From NCBI GenBank assembly GCA_015064805.1, contig SVRN01000021.1, positions 1 to 35,939 of the forward strand: a stretch of 35,939 nt of DNA. Reading direction: 5' to 3'. The DNA comes from Oscillospiraceae bacterium (GTDB lineage Bacteria > Bacillota > Clostridia > Oscillospirales > CAG-272). A program made the translations under genes and the position numbers. The notes under the pieces are model-generated. The model was not told where the DNA came from. It ran no database searches and saw nothing but the letters and a program-made list of their open reading frames with translations. Below, one piece after another: positions 9,031-13,972 of the stretch; position 1 is the stretch's first letter, and the number at the start of each line of letters is the position of its first letter.

Positions 9031-9054
9031 AAAGGGAGCGTTTCCGCCCCCTTT
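9031..9054 (-). other. Intercistronic GNRA-capped hairpin between DUF2828 and rtcB
   Basis: On the minus strand a 10-bp stem with one G-U pair is capped by a GAAA tetraloop. It has no U-tract in the minus direction, so it should not terminate the operon and could protect or process the message. Read on the plus strand the same element carries a long T-run and would terminate antisense transcription. Confidence 0.6.
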
Positions 9055-9065
9055 TTTTCTTATAT

Positions 9066-10550
9066 TTATGCCACGATATCGGCATATCTCTCGTCCTCGA
9101 CGACCTCCAGCATAAATGCGTAGGGGTTCATCGTTCCGCTCGCCACCATCTCGAAAAGACGAGGCGTACAACCGGAAACAAGAGCAACTCCCTGCTCATT
9201 TTTGGTAACGGGCTGTTGTCTTACGCGACTTGCCACGTTCCAGAAAACGATGTCAGGCAATTTGTAACCGTACGCTTCAAATTTCGCTTTCGCGCTTTGG
9301 AAGTTCGTACAGTCGGCATGGCTTACGCATTGATCAAACTCCATATCGGAGATGATGATCAGCTTTGCGGGAAGCTCACTTGCGGCAACCTTGTTCTTTA
9401 CGGCGCTCTTCAGGATCAGGTCGAATACCGCCTCCAGGTTGGTATTTGCCACCTCGTTGAAGGACGTGACGTAACGGAGTTTGTCCGCAAAGGTATTTCC
9501 CTTGATTTCGATAAGCTGAGGTCTTGCAGAGAACTCAATGAAGTGGTTCTTGTAGATCCCCGTATTATGCTCTGCGAAATACAAGCCGAGAGACAGAGCA
9601 ACTGCTGCCGGCATGGGCTTGGCAGCCCAGTACATCGAACCGGAGGTATCAATGACAGCAATGGCATTTTCCTCACAACCAAAGTCGGGCAAGGACGCCC
9701 AAGTCGCGTTCAGAACTTCTTTTTCCTGCTCGCTGATCTTGCGCATAAAGGTTCTTGAATCCCAGGAGAATTCAAGATAAGGCTCAACAAGCTCATAGGG
9801 GGCGAGCGTGTCTGCGTGGAGCCTTGCTTCACCGGAGGATACCTTGTTGATGAACTCGCGGTATCGTTCGGCGTCGTTTCGCATAAATGCCTTGCGGTAC
9901 TTATACATAGCCTTTGAGGGCTGTTTGGAATAATCGAAGGAATAATCCTTCTCTCGAAGGTTATTCTCAATGATGCGGATGCGTGCACGCAGGGCTACGA
10001 GCGCCTTGCGATAGCTTGCATCGCTCATTTTGAAATGACGAGCGATTCTCTTGGCGCGCTGAACCGTCTCCTTATTCGATGCGTTGACCGAAGGAAGCCA
10101 CTTAGCCAGCAAGGAAACCTCGCCGCCCTCTTCAAGCGCCTGATTATCCGCGTTAAATTGCTTTTTCAGCACGTCAAGCATATCCTTTTCACAAGGCGTG
10201 CCCATCAGCACGAGCAGATCGTCATATCTTCCGTATTCTGCCACGCGTCCGATATTCTTTCGCACGCTCTCGGACTCGTTATTGGCAAGCCAACGAAGGA
10301 TAACCCTGAACACGCGACGCTCGCCAAGACCGCCGCGGATATCTCTGGCGAAAAACAAGAGCTTCATGGCGATATCTCTGTTTTCGCTGAAGGCGCGGAT
10401 AAAACGTGCTTCGATCTCGCTGTCGCTTTCGCGGCGCAAAGCACCGATGGTTGCGAACAGGTCAAGACAGTCGGATTCGGTCGTGACGTGGGTGTTGGCT
10501 CCGTTTTCGGTCACCGTGCTATTAACTTCCTGCTTCAAATATTCTAACAT
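9066..10550 (-). CDS. DUF2828 protein: Ro60/TROVE-like alpha-helical domain plus vWA domain
   Basis: A 494-residue protein. The N-terminal part (about 25-280) is helical, with the signature LLFFARDIRGGLGERRVF at 65-82 typical of DUF2828 and similar to TROVE HEAT-like repeats. The C-terminal part is a von Willebrand A domain with an intact MIDAS motif, IAVIDTSGSMYW (D301-S305), and a later IIISDMEFD strand. TROVE/Ro60 proteins form rings that bind misfolded RNA and Y RNAs; DUF2828 shares the helical-plus-vWA layout. The ATG at 10550 is preceded by AAAGGAG at 8 nt. A longer frame reaching 10649 would run through the tRNA-like element and is rejected. Its position between a tRNA-like RNA array and rtcB suggests that it is the RNA-binding partner. 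No direct binding evidence can be read from sequence. Confidence 0.88.
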   Translation of the reverse strand: MLEYLKQEVNSTVTENGANTHVTTESDCLDLFATIGALRRESDSEIEARFIRAFSENRDIAMKLLFFARDIRGGLGERRVFRVILRWLANNESESVRKNIGRVAEYGRYDDLLVLMGTPCEKDMLDVLKKQFNADNQALEEGGEVSLLAKWLPSVNASNKETVQRAKRIARHFKMSDASYRKALVALRARIRIIENNLREKDYSFDYSKQPSKAMYKYRKAFMRNDAERYREFINKVSSGEARLHADTLAPYELVEPYLEFSWDSRTFMRKISEQEKEVLNATWASLPDFGCEENAIAVIDTSGSMYWAAKPMPAAVALSLGLYFAEHNTGIYKNHFIEFSARPQLIEIKGNTFADKLRYVTSFNEVANTNLEAVFDLILKSAVKNKVAASELPAKLIIISDMEFDQCVSHADCTNFQSAKAKFEAYGYKLPDIVFWNVASRVRQQPVTKNEQGVALVSGCTPRLFEMVASGTMNPYAFMLEVVEDERYADIVA

Positions 10551-10587
10551 GAAACTCACTCCTTTTCGTGATAAATTTTTAAATGAC

Positions 10588-10680
10588 AAGGCACCGTTTG
10601 ATGCGAGATTCGAACTCGCGTCGGGTGTTTTGCACCCTGCTTTAACCACTTAGCTAATCGAATTTGCTGTTGGTGCCTTT
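10588..10680 (-). ncRNA. Array unit A: tRNA-like RNA (Y-RNA-like) next to DUF2828
   Basis: Closed by an 8-bp stem (10588-10595 with 10672-10679). Inside, on the minus strand, is a tRNA-like core: D-arm-like GCTAAGTGGTTAAAGC (10639-10654) with a GG pair in the loop; a stem-loop in the anticodon position, GGGTG-CAAAA-CACCC (10623-10637); and a canonical T-arm, 5-bp stem with loop TTCGAAT (10603-10619). A 7-bp acceptor-like helix has two mismatches. The anticodon and variable region is 3-4 nt too short for a working tRNA and no CCA end fits, so this is a mimic, not a tRNA. It lies 37 nt upstream of the DUF2828 start. Bacterial Y RNAs such as YrlA are known to contain a comparable tRNA-like module. 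Confidence 0.7.
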
Positions 10681-10689
10681 TGGATTTTC

Positions 10690-10765
10690 AAGGCGCATTT
10701 TTCACTGACAAGCATCAAATTTCTCCAATGCTCCTCAGCCCAATTGATTTGCTGTATGCGCCTTT
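10690..10765 (-). ncRNA. Array unit B: structured RNA with shared terminal motif
   Basis: A 9-bp closing stem (10690-10698 with 10756-10764) begins with the shared 16-nt motif AAAGGCGCATACAGCA on the minus strand. An internal hairpin with stem AGCATT/GATGCT is visible. There is no clear tRNA-like core. Only 9 nt separate it from unit A. Confidence 0.6.
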
Positions 10766-10769
10766 TGCA

Positions 10770-10815
10770 GTCGTTTTTTCATCGCCAGCTTGCGCTTGTG
10801 CAATGATCAAACGAC
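10770..10815 (-). ncRNA. Array hairpin B1 capped by GCAA tetraloop
   Basis: On the minus strand GTCGTTT pairs with AAACGAC, TCATTGC pairs with GCGATGA (one G-U), and AGC-GCAA-GCT closes the tip with a GNRA tetraloop. The GNRA loop and the U-G pair make sense only for minus-strand RNA. It lacks the 16-nt motif. Confidence 0.5.
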
Positions 10816-10818
10816 CGC

Positions 10819-10873
10819 TACACCGTAAGTGAATCCCCAACTGCATAAGTGGTTGGCAATTATTAACGGTGTA
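10819..10873 (-). ncRNA. Array hairpin B2
   Basis: An 8-bp perfect stem (10819-10826 with 10866-10873) encloses a 5-bp inner stem (10837-10841 with 10852-10856) and a 10-nt loop. It lacks the 16-nt motif, so its membership in the array rests on position only. Confidence 0.45.
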
Positions 10874-10877
10874 TAAC

Positions 10878-11031
10878 AAGATACGAGATTGTGTAGCCTG
10901 ATCGAATACAATCATGCAAAATGCTACCGTTCAAGCTTGCCTGCTTACGACAGGGGCCGAAAAGGCAGCGTGCAAAACCTTATAAATAAGGTCAGCCTGT
11001 TTAGATACTTTCGGCTGCTGTTCGTATCTTT
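10878..11031 (-). ncRNA. Array unit C: long structured RNA
   Basis: It starts on the minus strand with AAAGATACGAACAGCA (11016-11031) and closes with the complementary CGTATCTT (10878-10885), 8 bp. Internal stems include ACCTTA/TAAGGT, CCTG-TCGTAAG-CAGG with a 7-nt loop, and GTAGC/GCTAC. The 5' half can alternatively pair locally as AGATAC/GTATCT, suggesting a switchable fold. Confidence 0.55.
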
Positions 11032-11041
11032 ATATCGTACA

Positions 11042-11054
11042 GCGTCTATGACGC
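11042..11054 (-). ncRNA. Small hairpin in the array
   Basis: A 5-bp perfect stem GCGTC/GACGC with a 3-nt loop lies between units C and D. It could be a spacer or processing hairpin; little more can be said. Confidence 0.3.
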
Positions 11055-11066
11055 ATATACTCGGTC

Positions 11067-11088
11067 AAGGCGCGCTTTCACACGCCTT
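11067..11088 (-). ncRNA. Array unit D: mini-hairpin with array-type stem
   Basis: On the minus strand AAGGCGTG pairs with CGCGCCTT (8 bp, one U-G) around a 6-nt loop. The stem resembles the terminal stems of the larger units, but the ACAGCA segment and the insert are missing. It may be a degenerate or minimal unit. Confidence 0.4.
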
Positions 11089-11099
11089 GTGTTAAAAAC

Positions 11100-11209
11100 A
11101 AGATGCCGTTTTCACCATGCGAAGCCTTTCACTCCGCTCGTAGCTGCTTGCTATGAGCAGCTGCTCCTATGGGGCCAATAGCGCACTATAAGTTGCTGTA
11201 GGCATCTTT
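11100..11209 (-). ncRNA. Array unit E: structured RNA
   Basis: The shared motif AAAGATGCCTACAGCA (11194-11209, minus) closes with GGCATCTT's partner at 11100-11107 (8 bp). Inside are a perfect 7-bp stem with a 7-nt loop (11142-11148 with 11156-11162) and a 6-bp stem with a 7-nt loop (11119-11124 with 11132-11137, one G-U), giving a cloverleaf-like shape. It shares a CATAGGAG segment with units F and G. One nucleotide separates it from unit F. Confidence 0.6.
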
Positions 11210-11210
11210 C

Positions 11211-11295
11211 AAGGCACGTATCTCGGGTTATGAGCCCGCCGCTCTTTAGGATTAACAGTCCTATGCTATGTGAAGCGATTGCTGTCCGTGCCTTT
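11211..11295 (-). ncRNA. Array unit F: tRNA-like RNA with tRNA-Asn-type anticodon arm
   Basis: The motif AAAGGCACGGACAGCA (11280-11295, minus) closes with 11211-11218 (8 bp). The core on the minus strand is tRNA-like: a 3-bp D-arm-like hairpin GCT-TCACAT-AGC; then TAGGA-CTGTTAA-TCCTA (11247-11263), a perfect 5-bp/7-nt anticodon arm with U33, GUU at 34-36 and A37 exactly as in tRNA-Asn; then CGGG-CTCATAA-CCCG (11224-11238) in the T-arm position. The last loop is not a canonical T-loop and equals a tRNA-Met anticodon loop. There is no acceptor CCA and no room for a standard tRNA fold, so it is a mimic. Confidence 0.65.
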
Positions 11296-11401
11296 CTCTC
11301 GGCCGTTTGCTCAAAAAGATTATAACGACCAATTTACCTACAGTGAACCCTCACCTGAAATCGACCTAATAGTCTGTGATGAACGTTATGTCGGTAAAAT
11401 C

Positions 11402-11463
11402 AAGGCACGTATAAGCTAAAGGAATCTAACTCCTATGTCCAGCCTTTTGCTGTCCGTGCCTTT
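11402..11463 (-). ncRNA. Array unit G: promoter-proximal small RNA unit
   Basis: The motif AAAGGCACGGACAGCA (11448-11463, minus), identical to unit F's, closes with 11402-11409. An inner stem AGGCT/AGCTT supports a hairpin AGGA-GTTAGAT-TCCT (11420-11434), whose 7-nt loop has U33, UAG at the anticodon position and A37. It lies immediately after the predicted promoter start. The stretch between G and F (11296-11401) has only weak, mutually exclusive pairings (11322-11327 with 11384-11389, or 11333-11338 with 11393-11398). Confidence 0.55.
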
Positions 11464-11472
11464 CGTGACCTC

Positions 11473-11501
11473 ATTTTACCAGCTTTTTCTTTCTTTTTCA
11501 C
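11473..11501 (-). promoter_or_regulatory. Candidate promoter of the RNA array/DUF2828/rtcB unit
   Basis: On the minus strand GTGAAA (11496-11501) is followed after 17 nt by TAAAAT (11473-11478). Predicted initiation near 11466 falls 2-3 nt before unit G. The -35 box is imperfect, which would fit an activated promoter; a WYL protein is the obvious candidate activator. Confidence 0.45.
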
Positions 11502-11504
11502 GGA

Positions 11505-11551
11505 AAAAAAGCTGCGAAATCCCAATTTTCAAGGTTTTTGGCAGCTTTTTT
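11505..11551 (-). terminator. Second terminator-like hairpin between WYL genes and the RNA array
   Basis: An 11-bp stem (11505-11515 with 11541-11551, AAAAAAGCTGC/GCAGCTTTTTT) with a 25-nt loop is rich in A and T at its base and could terminate in either direction. It lies directly upstream of the array promoter and could also be a protein-binding inverted repeat. Confidence 0.5.
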
Positions 11552-11589
11552 GACATATTTTTTTCAAAAATCGGTGTTTCTAATAAAAA

Positions 11590-11615
11590 CTGCGAACTCT
11601 TATTTGAGTCCGCAG
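11590..11615 (-). terminator. Terminator overlapping the end of the second WYL gene
   Basis: A 10-bp stem (11590-11599 with 11606-11615, one G-U on the minus strand) is followed by TTTTTATTA. The TAA stop at 11600-11602 lies in the loop, so termination is embedded in the coding end. Confidence 0.7.
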
Positions 11616-12511
11616 CTTTTTTGTTTTTTCAGCTTTTCGATGACCAGCTTTCGAAAGGCCTCCGAGTCTACGACCTCAACCAAGGGGCCAAAGGACAACA
11701 TTCGGATGACCATTTCGGGCTCGTCATCGTGAGCGTATTTGATCTTGACGAGATAATGCTTCTTGTCCAGCTTCTCGGCCTGCTTTTCAAAATGGGCAAA
11801 ATGAAGCATGAACCGCTCCAGCGCGTTGCGCTCGTCCAGCACCTTGACCGTTACAACGTCGTGTCGGACCTCGCGCTCCTCACCGTCCAGCTGCTTCTCG
11901 CCCGTGTAGGGGACGCAGGATCGGATCTTGGCAAGATTGACCGTCGATACCGACCGCCAGCCTGCGGTGACCAGACGGAACTTGTCGTCCTTCTCGGAGT
12001 ATTCGAGCCTTTTGGGATGGCACCGAATAAACATCGTATTTCCCTTGCGATTGGTCATTTCAAATTTGATCTGCCCGCCCGTTCGGATCGCCTCAAGGAT
12101 CACCCTGAACTGTCTGATATATTCCGCATCCTCAAAGGGATCACCGTCGCTGTACCGGTCGTAGACGTGATAGTCCTCGGGAGTGAACAGCGGCTCTACG
12201 TCATCCAGATCCGGGAACGTTACGTCAAACAGCTTGACACGCGGATCCAACGAGATGGCCTTAAGCCACTGCTTTTGCAGCATGGTCAAGGGCATCGTAG
12301 GTTGATAGCGGAGCGGCGTGGTCATATCGGAATGAACCAGTTGCCATTTTTCACTTTTGAGCGATGGTATAATGGTCAGTGCACTCTCGCCAAACGCCCG
12401 CTCGGTAACGATCTTTTGCAGTTCTTTTTCAGACTGCTCACCGTCGATGATACGAGCGATAATGGCGGCAATCGTGTTGTAATAGGCGGAATAAAGCTCG
12501 CTGAATATCAT
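11600..12511 (-). CDS. WYL-domain regulator (second of pair)
   Basis: A 303-residue protein with a WYL fold in the middle. CHPKRLEYSEKDDKFRLVTAG at about 165-185 is the strand-rich segment where WYL proteins carry their ligand-binding residues, followed by a C-terminal WYL-extension region with SFGPLVEVVDSEAFRKLVIEKL. No convincing N-terminal winged helix-turn-helix is visible, unlike the usual layout, so it may act as a ligand sensor together with its neighbour. The ATG at 12511 overlaps the upstream gene's stop (ATGA type), so the two are translationally coupled. WYL proteins regulate defence and DNA/RNA-damage loci in many bacteria and are thought to sense nucleic-acid fragments. The location next to rtcB suggests control of RNA repair; this is inference. 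Confidence 0.8.
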   Translation of the reverse strand: MIFSELYSAYYNTIAAIIARIIDGEQSEKELQKIVTERAFGESALTIIPSLKSEKWQLVHSDMTTPLRYQPTMPLTMLQKQWLKAISLDPRVKLFDVTFPDLDDVEPLFTPEDYHVYDRYSDGDPFEDAEYIRQFRVILEAIRTGGQIKFEMTNRKGNTMFIRCHPKRLEYSEKDDKFRLVTAGWRSVSTVNLAKIRSCVPYTGEKQLDGEEREVRHDVVTVKVLDERNALERFMLHFAHFEKQAEKLDKKHYLVKIKYAHDDEPEMVIRMLSFGPLVEVVDSEAFRKLVIEKLKKQKSCGLK

Positions 12512-13767
12512 TCTGCCGCCTCCTCTCCGATGCCGTAGATACGGTACATGGATTCCAGATCCCGTTTGAACTGGTTTTCAATGGTTCGGTTGGAGAAGTT
12601 CATCTGAACAATGCGGCAGATGAAGGTACGGATCCACGGAACCATCTCGCTCGTGTCGTACACGTCAGCCACGAAACGATAGGTATGCTCGTCGATCTTT
12701 TCTACCGTACCGACGCGCTTTTCCCGCTCAAGTCGCCGCACGATAAAATCTTCTCCATCCTCAATTTTGATGGTGAACTCCACGTGCTCCAGATGCTCGT
12801 TTCCCCACTTGTTCCGCTTGACGCTGACGCCCCACATTTTGCTCTGCATTCCATCGAGTGCCGCGCGAAGCTCGTCAAAGCGAGGCGTGACCTCCTCGAG
12901 CTTGATATTGGAAAGATAATCCACGCGATAGGATTGGAAAATATTATATTCGGGATAGTAAGCAACGAGATGCTGCCTACCCGTCTGCACGCTGATGAAA
13001 ATGCGAAGCGGTATGACGCGGTTGCGGCGCGGCAGATCCCGCCTACGGCTGAGATTGGACAGCTCCACTGCACGCTTTTCTCGCATGGCAGTAAACAAGG
13101 CCGCCAAAACACCGCTGTCGATCGCGCTCGTGATGTAATGATGCTTAAAGGTAAAGGCATCCGTATCAGCTTCCTCTTTATCCAGAATAAACGATCCGAT
13201 CACGCCGCAGGGGGCAGCCTCAGAAAAAAAGTGTAGTACGTCGTCAAGGTCCGTCACGTCGGTGCTTTCGGTGCGACGGTAATACACCTTGCGTCCTTCC
13301 TTTTCTGCCGCAATAATGCCCGCCTCGCAATACTCCTTGAGCTTTTTGCGGACGGTGGACTCGTCGAACATCATGGGCGATTCAAAGCCTGACAGATATG
13401 TTTCGTCGATCTCCAAAAGTAGTTCGGATATGGTCTTTCTGACCGACGGATCGTGGAGGATATCGAAAAGGATGAAGTGCAGCGTCACGTCGCCGTCGGT
13501 AAAGCTTTTGGCCTTCCAAGCGTTATACAGAGGATTGTGTCTGATCGTTCGGCTGTCGATCGAGATGAAAATACTCTTTCCCTCGGGCGTTCGCACAAAG
13601 CTCATGTGGTCGCCCAGCCAGCTCTCAAGTCTGCGCCGCTCGTCGTCGTAAGACCGTGCGCTTTTGGTGCTGTATCCGTCACGGCTCTTAAAACCGTAAA
13701 CATAAAACTCGCGCATATACGCTCTGATTTTCTCAAAGTTTTTGATCAGCTCGCTGTACGAAGACAT
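12508..13767 (-). CDS. WYL-domain transcriptional regulator (first of pair)
   Basis: A 419-residue protein. Residues about 90-150 contain a winged-helix-like DNA-binding region (FDESTVRKKLKEYCEAGIIAAEKEGRKVYYRR is a typical recognition helix and wing). The WYL domain lies at about 235-320, with VIPLRIFISVQTGRQHLVAYYPEYNIFQSYRVDYLSNIKLEE, followed by a WYL C-terminal extension with MVPWIRTF and an NFSNRTIENQFKRDLE helix. I chose the ATG at 13767 because GGAGGGGAG lies 7-11 nt upstream and a promoter sits directly before it; the longer frame to 13827 would overlap that promoter. It is coupled to the second WYL gene. Likely regulator of the downstream RNA array, DUF2828 and rtcB. Confidence 0.85.
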   Translation of the reverse strand: MSSYSELIKNFEKIRAYMREFYVYGFKSRDGYSTKSARSYDDERRRLESWLGDHMSFVRTPEGKSIFISIDSRTIRHNPLYNAWKAKSFTDGDVTLHFILFDILHDPSVRKTISELLLEIDETYLSGFESPMMFDESTVRKKLKEYCEAGIIAAEKEGRKVYYRRTESTDVTDLDDVLHFFSEAAPCGVIGSFILDKEEADTDAFTFKHHYITSAIDSGVLAALFTAMREKRAVELSNLSRRRDLPRRNRVIPLRIFISVQTGRQHLVAYYPEYNIFQSYRVDYLSNIKLEEVTPRFDELRAALDGMQSKMWGVSVKRNKWGNEHLEHVEFTIKIEDGEDFIVRRLEREKRVGTVEKIDEHTYRFVADVYDTSEMVPWIRTFICRIVQMNFSNRTIENQFKRDLESMYRIYGIGEEAAE

Positions 13768-13798
13768 TCTATCACTCCCCTCCGATTTTATTGTTCTC

Positions 13799-13827
13799 AT
13801 TATAGCACATCTGCTTGCATATTGCAA
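13799..13827 (-). promoter_or_regulatory. Sigma-A promoter of the WYL pair
   Basis: On the minus strand TTGCAA (13822-13827) and a perfect TATAAT (13799-13804) are 17 nt apart. The WYL pair thus has its own promoter, separate from the candidate promoter of the RNA array. Confidence 0.7.
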
Positions 13828-13875
13828 CAGTGAATCATTCCGCCCGTAAAATCAAAACAATTCACCGGCACCCTC

Positions 13876-13904
13876 TTGATTATGCCGATTTTTTTTGATA
13901 TAAT
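13876..13904 (+). promoter_or_regulatory. Sigma-A promoter for the alpha-galactosidase gene
   Basis: TTGATT (13876-13881), a 17-nt spacer containing a T8 run, then a perfect TATAAT (13899-13904). The leader is about 60 nt long. No CRE-like operator could be recognised with confidence. Confidence 0.7.
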
Positions 13905-13972
13905 TATTTTAGCATATATGCTCAACGAGCAAAAATACGTTTTGCATGTATTAAAGAAAGGAAAGCTCCGAT

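Noticed and set aside
9066-10649. Longer DUF2828 reading frame starting at 10649
   Set aside because: The extra 33 codons read through the tRNA-like unit A; the ATG at 10550 has an excellent ribosome binding site.
10600-10659. Functional tRNA gene (Cys-like loop)
   Set aside because: The anticodon/variable region is too short, the acceptor stem is mismatched, and no discriminator/CCA position is free of the array stem.
11280-11295. Sigma-54 promoter (GGCAC...GC) before the RNA array, as in proteobacterial rtc operons
   Set aside because: The distance between the GG and GC elements is 8 nt instead of 10, and the motif recurs inside every unit; it is the RNA terminal stem.
10665-11463. Repeated 16-nt motif as a CRISPR array
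   Set aside because: Spacing is irregular (about 70-270 nt), the motif half-pairs with a distal strand in each unit, and there are no cas genes.
13830-13865. Inverted repeat GTGAAT-N24-ATTCAC in the WYL/alpha-galactosidase divergent region as an operator
   Set aside because: Only 6 bp per arm with a long spacer; could easily occur by chance.
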